64,000 bases of DNA from Leptospiraceae bacterium (GTDB lineage Bacteria > Spirochaetota > Leptospiria > Leptospirales > Leptospiraceae). The translations under genes and the position numbers were made by a program. Numbering within the stretch: the stretch's first letter is position 1; every line of letters begins with the position of its first letter. The stretch is from positions 1 through 64,000 of the forward strand of contig JAKRSH010000045.1 in the NCBI GenBank assembly GCA_022402465.1, read 5' to 3'. Positions 17,664 through 26,729 of this stretch are shown piece by piece. Under the pieces are notes generated by a model that saw only the letters and a list, made by a program, of their open reading frames with translations, searched no databases and was not told where the DNA came from.

Positions 17664-18415
17664 ATTTCAATCCCTTCTGTTTTTCTTGTGGTTGATATAA
17701 CCACTACGGAACCAGCTCCGTTTTGTAACAACAAGCGAGCGATTTCATTCGAACTAGCTCCCGTTGTAAATACATCATCTATCAATACTAACGTAGGTTT
17801 ATTAATAATTCTAGCATTTTTTTTTAATTGGAAGGCTTCTTTTGCATGAAAAAATCGATCTTTTCTATTTTGCGTAGATTGGTGCTGATCGGATACTTTC
17901 TCTAATATCGGTAAAATGGGAATCTGAAGCTTTCGAGCTAAGCGTAATAAAAGACAATTTGTAGCAAAATACGGACGCTTTGTCCATGATGATTTATGAG
18001 ATGGCACAGGAACAATTCCCAGCGGTTTAAGGGCACGTATTTTTAATAAAATTGGACCAAGCCCCATTGCAAAATACACGGAACAGTGCTTTTTGTTGTT
18101 TAATTTCAATTGATTCATGAGGTTTTTTTCTATCTCTTTTCGTCGGAGCAGAAAATAGGCAGTCTCAAAAAACACATTTCTAGATTCACAGTATTTGCAG
18201 TCTTTTTCACCCGAAAGAAATGTACGGCAAATCTTACAATATTCAGGATCATCATTGGGGTATTTTTCCAAATTCTCTTTTAGGCAGTCCTTACAAAGAG
18301 AAGTAATTTCCGCACTAGAATCTTCTTTACCGCAAATTTCACAATACTGTGGAAGGAAAAATTGAAGAAGGCTTCTTCCATATCTTTCTAGTTTATGAAT
18401 AAATTTTAAATTCAT
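17660..18415 (-). CDS. comF: ComF-family phosphoribosyltransferase-like protein
   Basis: A 251-residue protein with four CxxC pairs (25/28, 41/44, 60/63, 73/76), likely a zinc site or sites. The phosphoribosyltransferase domain carries the PRPP loop LVLIDDVFTTGAS near residue 215. ComF proteins are linked to DNA uptake in competent bacteria; GntX relatives are linked to gluconate use. The exact role in spirochaetes is unknown. Confidence 0.88.
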   Translation of the reverse strand: MNLKFIHKLERYGRSLLQFFLPQYCEICGKEDSSAEITSLCKDCLKENLEKYPNDDPEYCKICRTFLSGEKDCKYCESRNVFFETAYFLLRRKEIEKNLMNQLKLNNKKHCSVYFAMGLGPILLKIRALKPLGIVPVPSHKSSWTKRPYFATNCLLLRLARKLQIPILPILEKVSDQHQSTQNRKDRFFHAKEAFQLKKNARIINKPTLVLIDDVFTTGASSNEIARLLLQNGAGSVVVISTTRKTEGIEI

Positions 18416-18450
18416 AGTAAGAGAGGTAAAATTTTTCCAATGGCAAGAAC

Positions 18451-18481
18451 AAAAAAAAAGAGCAACTTTCGCTGCTCTTTT
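18451..18481 (-). terminator. Terminator of the OmpL47-like gene
   Basis: The hairpin AAAAGAGCA (18456-18464) / TGCTCTTTT (18473-18481) has an 8-nt loop. On the - strand it is followed by a run of Ts (complement of the A-run at 18451-18459), 27 bp after the repeat-protein stop. It separates that gene from comF. Confidence 0.8.
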
Positions 18482-18507
18482 GTTAAACCAAGTATGATTT
18501 TAGAGAA

Positions 18508-19602
18508 TTATTTCTTTTCTTCTACAATCTTTTTGATTTCTGATGCAGGTGGGTTAACATCTACTAGGAAAGTAACGGATTTTACTTCGCTTTCATTCCC
18601 AACGTTGTCGATTCCCTTCGCTTCAATCTTATGTTCGCCTTGAGCGTCCACTATGATGCCTTCCACGTATGGTCTGAAATCAGCTTCACCATCAACTTTG
18701 ATCAATACTCTTCGAACACCAGACTCACCATCAAATGCTCTGATTTGAAATGTATTTCCTTTCTTGGAGTAGGTCTTACCATCAATGTCCACCAAAGGAA
18801 CATTAGGAATAATTTCTACTACAGGTGGTTTGTTATCAATGATTACAGCTACGCTAGATTCTCTGCTTTTGTTTCCAGAGTTATCAGTTGCTGAATAACG
18901 AATCAAATTGGATCCATCTTTTTCAACTCGGATAGGGTTATCTTGTGCATAGGTTGCTGGGGAAGCATCATTGATTGCGTATTCAATTGCACCAACACCA
19001 GACAATGAATCTTCTGCTTTGAAAGAAAAAGTATTATTCTTGGATGTATAGTTAGCACCTTGGGTGATGAACAAGGGTTCTGTTGGAACAATTACAACAC
19101 TAGGTGGAGAATTATCTACCACTACAGTCAATAGCTTAGAAGGTTCTATGTTACCAGCTCTATCTACAGATCGGTAAGTCAACTGAGCTATACCTTCTTG
19201 AGAAATAATAATCGGTTTGGAATATTTAATGAATTCGCCATTATTTATTTTGTATTCGATGTAATCTACCATGGAAGAGTCATCTTGAGCTTTTAGTTCA
19301 AAAGAAGTCTTAGAATTGATGTACAATTCGTTCCCAGCTTCTATGCTTTGGGAATTACTTGAAGTAGAAGTTGTGGAAGTTGATTCTGAAGTTGTTACTG
19401 ATCTATTTGTTGAAGTTGTATTCGTCTTAGGCTTCAATGCTGGTTCAGTACTTTCTTTAGGCTCACCAGTTGCTGTTCCTGCTGTAGATGTAGCTTTTGG
19501 TTGAGCACCATCATCAAGATTTTCATTGTCTTGTGCAGAAAGGGTTAAGGCTGCGAAAACCAAAGCTAACGCAAATATTCTTTTGATTGCGGATACCGCC
19601 AT
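18508..19602 (-). CDS. Exported protein with OmpL47-type repeats
   Basis: 364 residues: signal peptide (cleavage near LSA-Q23), a Ser/Thr-rich linker (about 35-85), then three tandem repeats of about 85 residues. Each has the pattern F-x-A-x-D, then IEYxIN, then YS(A/V)D-x-(A/S)GN and VDNxPP, known from the Leptospira OmpL47 repeat family. Weak Ig/cadherin-like resemblance is likely structural. It ends with a Lys/Glu-rich tail. The start has a clear GGAGA. Location is the outer membrane or periplasm; OmpL47 itself was reported as an outer-membrane protein. Function unknown. Confidence 0.82.
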   Translation of the reverse strand: MAVSAIKRIFALALVFAALTLSAQDNENLDDGAQPKATSTAGTATGEPKESTEPALKPKTNTTSTNRSVTTSESTSTTSTSSNSQSIEAGNELYINSKTSFELKAQDDSSMVDYIEYKINNGEFIKYSKPIIISQEGIAQLTYRSVDRAGNIEPSKLLTVVVDNSPPSVVIVPTEPLFITQGANYTSKNNTFSFKAEDSLSGVGAIEYAINDASPATYAQDNPIRVEKDGSNLIRYSATDNSGNKSRESSVAVIIDNKPPVVEIIPNVPLVDIDGKTYSKKGNTFQIRAFDGESGVRRVLIKVDGEADFRPYVEGIIVDAQGEHKIEAKGIDNVGNESEVKSVTFLVDVNPPASEIKKIVEEKK

Positions 19603-19697
19603 TCTATTTGTCTCCTATGGAATAATTAGTATGAAAAATTATTTTCTCAATTTTCTTATAATACAGCCTTGGGAAAGGTTCTTGTCAACCGATACTT

Positions 19698-20354
19698 TTG
19701 AAAAATATGGTTAGATTTGTTTTTTTTTCACTTTTAGGGTCAATTGCTTGTTTTTCTTTAGGCGCCCAAGCTACAAATGAAGAATGGAAGAAGGCTATCT
19801 TCAAAACCTATACAATTTTAGATTTTGAAACCATAAAACTTAGCCAAGAGAACTGGAGAGTTCGAAAATACAAAGACGATGCTCTGCCAGAGGTGTTTTT
19901 AAGCCAAAACATCACTGCTCCCATTCCTGGTTCAAGAAGAGCCTTGCTCTTTCGATTTACCGAGTTTACCAACTATTCTTTAGAATTCATTCTTCCGGAA
20001 CCAATTTCCTTCCAAGAAACCATTCAAGAAATGGAATTTCCTGTCTATTCTAGTAAATCAGCAGGTTCTATTTCTATCATACTCCAAACTCATGATTATG
20101 AGAATGTGAAAATATTTCTAACAAATCTAAATTTCAGAGGTTGGCAAAATAAAAAAGTAAGTCTTTCCTATAAGATGAACCAAAATGATCCAGTCCTCAA
20201 TTCTAAGCTTCCTTTGCGGTTCATAGGTTTTGTATATGAACCGAATACCTTTTCTGATTCCGTTAAGGAAATCCTAGTTGGAATCGATGACATTCAAGCA
20301 ACTACTCGAAAAAAATACCGAACTCTTCCAGATCCCGCTTCCTTATTAGAATGA
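19698..20354 (+). CDS. FlaA-family flagellar filament sheath protein
   Basis: About 218 residues with a signal peptide (to about LGAQ) and a beta-rich jelly-roll body typical of spirochaete FlaA sheath proteins: LDFET, NWRVRKYKDD, ITAPIPGSRRALLFRF, NYSLEFILPEPI, FRGWQNKK and VGIDDIQATTRK. FlaA proteins coat the periplasmic flagellar filament. The reading frame opens with TTG at 19698; an ATG at 19707 is an equally good start. The gene lies alone beside dusA, not beside other flagellar genes, so it may be an accessory FlaA-like protein rather than FlaA1 or FlaA2. Confidence 0.82.
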   Translation: MKNMVRFVFFSLLGSIACFSLGAQATNEEWKKAIFKTYTILDFETIKLSQENWRVRKYKDDALPEVFLSQNITAPIPGSRRALLFRFTEFTNYSLEFILPEPISFQETIQEMEFPVYSSKSAGSISIILQTHDYENVKIFLTNLNFRGWQNKKVSLSYKMNQNDPVLNSKLPLRFIGFVYEPNTFSDSVKEILVGIDDIQATTRKKYRTLPDPASLLE

Positions 20355-20397
20355 AAGCGACTTGATTTCTAAGATCTTTGTAAGATTATTGAAATGC

Positions 20398-21387
20398 ATG
20401 TTTGATTTAGATTTTCCCCTATCTATTGCGCCTATGATGGAGTGGACCGACCGCCACTATAGGTTCCTTATGCGTAAGATAACCCAGAAAACAATCCTCT
20501 ATACAGAAATGGTTACAGCTGAAGCAATTCTACGTGGGAACCAAGAAAAGCTTTTGGGAAAATCAGAAGATGGCCCCTGCGTCTTGCAACTGGGAGGTGA
20601 TAGTCCTGAGAAAATTAGGCAAGCAGCAAGAATAGGAACTGAATTTCGCTATGATGCCTTAAATTTGAATGTTGGCTGTCCTTCCGAAAGAGTCCAAAAT
20701 GGAAGTTTCGGTGCTTGTCTCATGAAGGAGCCGAATCTTGTTGCCGAACTAATGTTAGCCATGGCAGAGGGTAGCAAGCTTCCTGTCTCCGTTAAACATA
20801 GAATAGGTGTAAATGGACAGGAAAGTTATGACGATCTATCGAGATTTGTACAGATTGTCCATGAAAGAGGAAAGACAAACCATTTTATTGTTCATGCTCG
20901 TATAGCGATTTTGGAGGGCTTAAGTCCATCCGAAAATCGAAGCATACCTCCGCTTCGCTACGGTGACGTTCATAGATTGAAGAAAGATTTTCCTCATTTG
21001 AAAATCGAAATCAATGGCGGCATAAAAGATTTAAATGATGCAAAGTTCCAAATCGATTCAGGCCTTGATGCGGTCATGATAGGTCGTGCTGCTTATGAAA
21101 ATCCTATGATCTTTCGCTTTGCTGATTCTTGTTTTACCAATCAAGGAATCCAGAATAGCGAATCATTTAACTGGGATAAGTTGAACGATGAAATTGAACT
21201 GTATCTGCGTGATTGGGTAATCCAAGGTGGTAGAATCCACACTGTCCTTAGGCATGCTTTGGGTTTTTTCTATGGGCAAAAGGGTGGTAGAATCTTCAGG
21301 CGTTACTTGAGTGAAAATATGCACAAGTCTTCAAAGGATATTCAGCTTTTTAAAAATGCCATCGCATCATCTGGTGTCTTAGATTGA
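20398..21387 (+). CDS. dusA: tRNA-dihydrouridine synthase, DusA type
   Basis: 329 residues from the ATG at 20398, which begins right before the FMN-binding barrel; a TTG at 20362 adds 12 residues. The N-terminal PMMEWTDRHYRF block is the DusA signature. The catalytic Cys is in GSFGACLM, FMN contacts are in VLQLGGDSPE and LNVGCPS, and NGGIKDLNDA plus GLDAVMIGRAAYENP complete the barrel. It reduces U20/U20a in the tRNA D-loop with NADPH. A terminator follows the stop. Confidence 0.93.
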   Translation: MFDLDFPLSIAPMMEWTDRHYRFLMRKITQKTILYTEMVTAEAILRGNQEKLLGKSEDGPCVLQLGGDSPEKIRQAARIGTEFRYDALNLNVGCPSERVQNGSFGACLMKEPNLVAELMLAMAEGSKLPVSVKHRIGVNGQESYDDLSRFVQIVHERGKTNHFIVHARIAILEGLSPSENRSIPPLRYGDVHRLKKDFPHLKIEINGGIKDLNDAKFQIDSGLDAVMIGRAAYENPMIFRFADSCFTNQGIQNSESFNWDKLNDEIELYLRDWVIQGGRIHTVLRHALGFFYGQKGGRIFRRYLSENMHKSSKDIQLFKNAIASSGVLD

Positions 21388-21425
21388 TTCTTGTTTACCA
21401 AGCTGGAGAGCATATTCCATACATT

Positions 21426-21472
21426 AAAGTAGTCCAATGAAGGGTAACTTCATTTGAACTACTTTTATTTTA
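21426..21472. terminator. Bidirectional terminator between dusA and the small exported gene
   Basis: A long imperfect stem (21426-21441 with 21449-21465, one bulge, AAAGTAGT core) is followed by TTTTATTTT. It lies 40 bp after dusA and just beyond the stop of the convergent small gene, so it can serve both. Confidence 0.75.
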
Positions 21473-21481
21473 AGAGACTGC

Positions 21482-21787
21482 TTACTTTAATTTATTTGCT
21501 TCATCTCTATACATTTTTGCATCATCTGCAAATTGCTTTGCAATCTCTTCCATTTCTTCTTTACGATTGGATTGGTAAACAGCTTTACCTCCCTTGGTAG
21601 CCTTAGACATTTTTAAATATCTTTTGGAAAGTGCCTCATGTTCATTTGCAATCTTTAAAAGATATTCTTTTACAACTTGCTTTTGTTCAGGTGTTTCTGC
21701 CTTTTCAATCAATACTCTTTCGATATTTTCTATAGCAAACAGTTGGAAGCTACCAACAAGTAATAGTGATACTAAAATCTTTTTCAT
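21482..21787 (-). CDS. Small exported helical protein, function unknown
   Basis: A 101-residue protein with a clear signal peptide (MKKILVSLLLVGSFQLFA, cleavage near A18). The mature 83 residues are highly charged and predicted all-helical, with no Cys or Trp. No family recognised. AAGGAGT precedes the ATG at good spacing, which supports it as real. A periplasmic helical-hairpin protein is likely; function cannot be stated. Confidence 0.75.
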   Translation of the reverse strand: MKKILVSLLLVGSFQLFAIENIERVLIEKAETPEQKQVVKEYLLKIANEHEALSKRYLKMSKATKGGKAVYQSNRKEEMEEIAKQFADDAKMYRDEANKLK

Positions 21788-22128
21788 TCATCATACTCCT
21801 TCTTTTTGTTAGACAAGGTTCTTATGAAAAAATAATTTTTTTATAAGAACTTTCGCTAGTATTTCTAATTTTATTATGTCTCTTTAAAGAATCGTTTTTT
21901 TTCAATTTCGTTAAATCTGGTATTTTTTTTTGATGCAATTTCTCAAGGGTAAAGATAGAAAATTCGTACATATTTAAAACTTTAGAATTTACTTAATAAA
22001 AATTATTTTTGAAAAATTTATTTAGTAAATATTTTATTTTATATTCAGTGATTTTTCAGAATTGGGTTGCTATTAAAATAAATAAGACGTCTACTTGACA
22101 TAGAGTAAGTACTAACTCAGAAAAGATC
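21788..22128. other. Divergent intergenic region with an 18-bp inverted repeat
   Basis: This 341-bp AT-rich gap separates the divergent starts of the small exported gene and the large repeat lipoprotein and should hold both promoters. At 21815-21853 there is a near-perfect inverted repeat (AAGGTTCTTATGAAAAAA and its complement, two imperfect pairs) only 28 bp upstream of the small gene's start. It would form a leader hairpin or operator. No coding potential was seen. Confidence 0.6.
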
Positions 22129-25100
22129 ATGAAAAATAAAAGTCGTCGCTTATCCTTTCTTTTACTTTTTCTGAACTTTTTCTTTCTAGAGTCTTGTGTT
22201 GCATGGCCAGGTTTGACAGCTGTTTTTTCCATGCTCCAATCAAAGGCTTCTTCCTCACCACCTATCCTACTTTTTCCTGGATCCAACCAAAGTCAGGACA
22301 ATGCAAGCAATTCGGATAATACAGCCAATATAATTCCTCCTGGTGAAGAAGTGATCCCCATCAATCCAAGCCCAGGAAGTCCTGAATTGCTCGTTGACCA
22401 AAGAACTTCCTGGATGGTATCAGAATCGGGAACCAAAATTACCTTCCGTGCCAAACTTTCTGAGCAACCAAGCCAAAATGTTCAATTCAATAGTATTGTA
22501 TTGTCACAGATCGGTGAGGTTTCGATTAGCCCTAGCAGTTTAACTTTCACACCTGGAAATTGGAATATTGACCAAGAGGTAGAAGTTACTGGTCTTGCTG
22601 ATTCTATTCAAGATGGAAACCAATTCGTTGAAATTCAACTCAATCAATCCATATCTGCAGATCCCTTGTTCAATGGTCTAGAAGGAGGAATAGTTTCTGT
22701 TCTCAATGTTGATATTGATATTGCAGGAATTAGTGTCACTCCACTTAGTTCAGTGGTGACCTCAGAGGCAGGAAGTTCTCAAAATATTTCCGTTGTCCTA
22801 AATTCAAAACCAACAGCCAATGTAAGTTTTCCAGTTATCATTTCGGACACGACTGAGGTGAGTGCCTCAACGGGAGTGATTCATTTCACACCTAGCAATT
22901 GGAATACCATTCAAGTCATCGCATTGACCGGAGTAGATGATTCATCCATAGATGGTGATATCTCTTATTTGGTCCAATTGGGATCCTCTACTAGTTCAGA
23001 TCCAATCTATAATGGTATGAGTTCTGGAACTATAAATGGAATAAATCTCGACAACGATACAGCTGGAATCATCGTAAATACTGCAAGCCTCGCACCTTTC
23101 TTGACTTCAGAATCTGGAGGAGCAATCAGTTACACCATTCGCCTTAGTTCTAAGCCTACGGCAAATGTATCCTTGTCCATTTTTAGCCTCAGTCCTTCCG
23201 AAGGGCAAGCTTCTGTCGCAAGCTTGACATTTACAAGTTTGAATTGGAATACAAATCAAAGTTTGGTTGTGACAGGTCAGGATGACTTCGATATAGACGG
23301 AGATAAGGCATACACAATTCAAATCTCGGTGAGTTCCAGTGTTGATACTGACTACTCTAGTTTGTTGCCGGTGAGTCTTGGTTTTACAAATATTGATAAT
23401 GATTCTGCAGGATTTATCTTTCAAAATCATCTTAGCAAATCAACATCTGAAGATGGAACGAATGCTAGCTTTCAGATGAAATTAAGAAGCCGTCCCACTG
23501 ACAATGTTACCATTCAAGTGCTCAGTTCAGATACAAGTGAAGGTGTAGTAAGTCCAAGTAGCTTAACCTTTACTCCTACCAATTGGAATTCATTTAGAAC
23601 TGTAACCATCACAGCAATTAATGAGTCTTTGATCGATGGAGACCAACATTATGAGATTCAATTTCCATCAGTAATCAGTACTGATGCGAATTATGATTCA
23701 TTAAGCGTAGGCTCTATTCCAGTAGTAAATCTTGATGATGATACTCCTGGAGTGATGTTTTTGAATACAACATCCATTTTGACGACAGAAAGTAATTCAA
23801 CGGGCTGGACATTCCAAGTACGGCTTAAGACCAAACCTACATCTAATGTAACAATGCCTTTGGTAGCTGTATCCAATTCGAATGAGGGCAGTCTATCTCT
23901 TAGTACCATAGAATTCTCTCCAACAGATTGGAATGTACCTAGATCTATTAAGATAACTCCTGTTCGTGATTTTGTGGCAGATGGTGATATAACTTATTCA
24001 ATTGATTTTCAAAACCTAATAAGCGCAGATCCTTTGTACAATCATTTTGTTGTTAATTCTCTCTCTGTTTTAAATAGGAATTCTGATACAAGAGGATATA
24101 TCTACAATCCTAGCTCTCCTTTGTTATTTGTAACTGATTCAGGAAGAGAAGATTCCTTTACCATACGATTAAATTCCAAACCAGAAGGAATAGTTCGACT
24201 TCCAATAACAAGCTATGATCCGAGTGAAATGAGTGTGATTTCAAGTTCTACAGTAGAATTTAATGCAAGCAATTGGAATATCCCTGTTCCTATCCAAGTA
24301 AAGGGTGTGGAAGATTTTACCTTAGATGGAACAAAATCGGCAAGACTTGGTATAGGGGTAGAATCGGGTGCGAGCAATGGTCCGTATTTTCCTCTTTCTA
24401 TAGCTTCTGTTTCTGATCCGCATTATGATACACTTGCACTTACCGATAGAAATGGAGGTACAAGAGGAATTTTAACTGTAAGAGCCTGTGATGCTGAATC
24501 TCTTATTTCAATCTGTGCGAATAGAGCGCCTACATACCAAACAACAGAAGCAGGTGGAACAGTAAGTCTTTTCTATTCTCTTGGTCAGGCACCAAGCCAT
24601 GATGTAACTTTGACAATCACATCAACCAATCCATCAGAAGGAATTCCCAATCAAGCCTCTCTTGTCTTTACTAGTGTAAATTGGCGGGATCTACAAGAAG
24701 TGATTTTTACTGGACAAGATGATTCTGCCATTGATGGAACCATAAATTATAGTATAGAATATACTGTGTCAAGTTCAGATGGAACTTTTCATGCATTGGT
24801 GCTTGCACCAACCGCATTTAGAAATACAGATAACGATAGTGCAGGATTAGTTCTTAACGCCACCAATTCTTCGAGCAGTCCTTATATTACTAGTCGTGTT
24901 GCTGGTCCCAACCAATCCTATTCCTTTAGCATTCGTCTTTCTGCCCAACCCATTGCGCCTGTTAGCTTTCCCATTGTTTCTAGTATGACCAACCAAGGAA
25001 TTTTGGATGTGAATCATCTCTCTTTTGATGCCACGAATTGGAATACTCCCCAATGGGTAACAGTTACCTCGGTAGACAATGGATCTACGAACATTCAGAA

Positions 25101-25587
25101 TTACAATTTGGTAGCAGGACCTTTTACAAGCACAGATACTAAATTTAGTGTCCTTGCCAATAGAAATATTTTTATGAGAAATGTTAGCCCTGGATTTACA
25201 ATAACTCCGCCTAGTACTCAAACAGGAGAGTGGGGTTTAACTTCTTCTTTCCGATTGAATCTAAATTCACCTCCGGCAAGCACGGTTACTTTTCGATATT
25301 ATAGCGAGTTAGAGTCCGAAGGAATTCCTTTATCAGGGACAAATCTTGTATCAAGCAACCCTCTGTATCCTCTGGGTCTTCCACCAGGAACTATAGTAAG
25401 AAGTTTCACCAGAACAGCTGCCAATTGGAATTCAAATACTAGCTATTCAGTAAGAGGAGTAGATGACGAAATTCTAGACGGCGATATGAATTATCGAATT
25501 ATTTTCTTACCTGTAATTAGCAATGATCCTAGCTATGATGGATTAGTTCCTGATCCCATCACTTTTTCAAATATAGATAACGATTAA
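22129..25587 (+). CDS. Giant lipoprotein with nine tandem Calx-beta-like repeats
   Basis: 1152 residues. The signal peptide ends in lipobox LESC (Cys23), followed by a Ser/Pro/Asn-rich linker to about 85. The rest is nine diverged repeats of about 100-120 residues. Each has a central NWN (or NWR) Trp motif, then TGxDD-x-x-IDGD-x-x-Y, and most close with NxDNDxAG. The pattern resembles Calx-beta-type beta-sandwiches that bind Ca2+ through acidic loops. The protein ends in the middle of a closing NIDND motif, with no C-terminal domain. Likely surface-exposed; adhesion is a guess. The Shine-Dalgarno is weak. Confidence 0.82.
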   Translation: MKNKSRRLSFLLLFLNFFFLESCVAWPGLTAVFSMLQSKASSSPPILLFPGSNQSQDNASNSDNTANIIPPGEEVIPINPSPGSPELLVDQRTSWMVSESGTKITFRAKLSEQPSQNVQFNSIVLSQIGEVSISPSSLTFTPGNWNIDQEVEVTGLADSIQDGNQFVEIQLNQSISADPLFNGLEGGIVSVLNVDIDIAGISVTPLSSVVTSEAGSSQNISVVLNSKPTANVSFPVIISDTTEVSASTGVIHFTPSNWNTIQVIALTGVDDSSIDGDISYLVQLGSSTSSDPIYNGMSSGTINGINLDNDTAGIIVNTASLAPFLTSESGGAISYTIRLSSKPTANVSLSIFSLSPSEGQASVASLTFTSLNWNTNQSLVVTGQDDFDIDGDKAYTIQISVSSSVDTDYSSLLPVSLGFTNIDNDSAGFIFQNHLSKSTSEDGTNASFQMKLRSRPTDNVTIQVLSSDTSEGVVSPSSLTFTPTNWNSFRTVTITAINESLIDGDQHYEIQFPSVISTDANYDSLSVGSIPVVNLDDDTPGVMFLNTTSILTTESNSTGWTFQVRLKTKPTSNVTMPLVAVSNSNEGSLSLSTIEFSPTDWNVPRSIKITPVRDFVADGDITYSIDFQNLISADPLYNHFVVNSLSVLNRNSDTRGYIYNPSSPLLFVTDSGREDSFTIRLNSKPEGIVRLPITSYDPSEMSVISSSTVEFNASNWNIPVPIQVKGVEDFTLDGTKSARLGIGVESGASNGPYFPLSIASVSDPHYDTLALTDRNGGTRGILTVRACDAESLISICANRAPTYQTTEAGGTVSLFYSLGQAPSHDVTLTITSTNPSEGIPNQASLVFTSVNWRDLQEVIFTGQDDSAIDGTINYSIEYTVSSSDGTFHALVLAPTAFRNTDNDSAGLVLNATNSSSSPYITSRVAGPNQSYSFSIRLSAQPIAPVSFPIVSSMTNQGILDVNHLSFDATNWNTPQWVTVTSVDNGSTNIQNYNLVAGPFTSTDTKFSVLANRNIFMRNVSPGFTITPPSTQTGEWGLTSSFRLNLNSPPASTVTFRYYSELESEGIPLSGTNLVSSNPLYPLGLPPGTIVRSFTRTAANWNSNTSYSVRGVDDEILDGDMNYRIIFLPVISNDPSYDGLVPDPITFSNIDND

Positions 25588-25653
25588 CTATACTTTTATT
25601 TCTTGCCTTAAGCTGACTTATCTGTGATAAAAGAATTATCAGTAGGAGAGTTT

Positions 25654-26718
25654 ATGGAAGAGAAATTAAAAACCGAATTGGATGCGAATCTTAGTAAAGA
25701 AGAAGAAACCAAAGTAATTGAAATAAGCAATCAAATTCAATGGAAAGATCCTAATGAAATTCTCTCCTTTGGTTCCCAAGCTCAGACTAAGGTTTCCGAG
25801 TTTGCGGATAAGGTTCTTTCTGAAATAAAAACCAAGGATGCTGGTTATGCCGGTGAGCTTCTCAATAATTTATTAATTCATATCAAAGATCTTGATTTAG
25901 GAAGCAGTGGGGAGGGTGGAAGCTCAATTTCCAAGATTCCTCTCATTGGCAGACTTTTTGACAAAACTCGAAATCTTATTGGCAAATTTGAAGATGTGCA
26001 TTCCAAGATGGATAAAATTGTAGACGAGCTACATACTGCACGGCAGTCCTTAACCAAAGATATCACTCTTTTGCAGGCTCTTTATGAAAAGAATCTTGAA
26101 TATTTTAAGGATTTACAAATCTACATTCTAGCCGGTGAAAAGAAAATTAGCGAGATCACAAATACCGTTCTACCAGACTTAAAAGCAAAAGCTGACTCGG
26201 ATAAGGATCCTCTTTCCTCCCAGGTCTATAATGATACAGTTCAGATCCTAGATCGTTTTGAGAAAAAAATTCATGATCTAAAGCTGAGCCGTATGCTCTC
26301 ACTGCAAACAGGGCCTCAGATCCGCTTAGTCCAAAATGGGAATCAACTATTGGTAGAAAAAATCCAAAGTTCCATTCTAAATACGATTCCACTTTGGAAG
26401 AGTCAAGTTATTATTGCACTTGGAATTTTTCGCCAAAGAAAAGCACTAGAAGCCCAGAAAGAAGTATCCAAAACAACCAATGATTTATTACAGAAAAATG
26501 CTGAACTTCTTAAAATGGGAACAACAGAAATCGCAAAAGAATCAGAAAAAGGCATAGTTGAAATTGAAACTCTCAAGAAAGTAAATACTTTGTTAGTTGA
26601 AACTATCCAAGAAACTCTTAAAATTCAAGAACAGGGAAGGGTAAAACGCCGTGAGGCTGAAACTGAATTATTGAAACTAGAGAAAGAAGTAAAATCTAGT
26701 CTATTAATCCAGAGATAA
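25654..26718 (+). CDS. telA: TelA-family protein (toxic anion resistance)
   Basis: 354 residues from the ATG at 25654, which has AGTAGGAGAG upstream; a GTG at 25624 is less likely. It is a soluble helical protein with the TelA features: IPLIGRLFDKTRNLIGKFE near 100, long coiled helices, and VEKIQSSILNTIPLWKSQVIIALG (quoted here only as VEKIQSSILNTIPLWKSQ) at about 235-260. The family was named from tellurite resistance but acts more broadly in envelope stress. The next gene is its usual XpaC-like partner, 11 bp on. Confidence 0.88.
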   Translation: MEEKLKTELDANLSKEEETKVIEISNQIQWKDPNEILSFGSQAQTKVSEFADKVLSEIKTKDAGYAGELLNNLLIHIKDLDLGSSGEGGSSISKIPLIGRLFDKTRNLIGKFEDVHSKMDKIVDELHTARQSLTKDITLLQALYEKNLEYFKDLQIYILAGEKKISEITNTVLPDLKAKADSDKDPLSSQVYNDTVQILDRFEKKIHDLKLSRMLSLQTGPQIRLVQNGNQLLVEKIQSSILNTIPLWKSQVIIALGIFRQRKALEAQKEVSKTTNDLLQKNAELLKMGTTEIAKESEKGIVEIETLKKVNTLLVETIQETLKIQEQGRVKRREAETELLKLEKEVKSSLLIQR

Positions 26719-26729
26719 GATTTTAGAGT

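Noticed and set aside
18508-19602. Cadherin or chitobiase-type Ig domains in the OmpL47-like protein
   Set aside because: The repeat spacing and the IEYxIN ... VDNxPP pattern fit OmpL47 repeats better.
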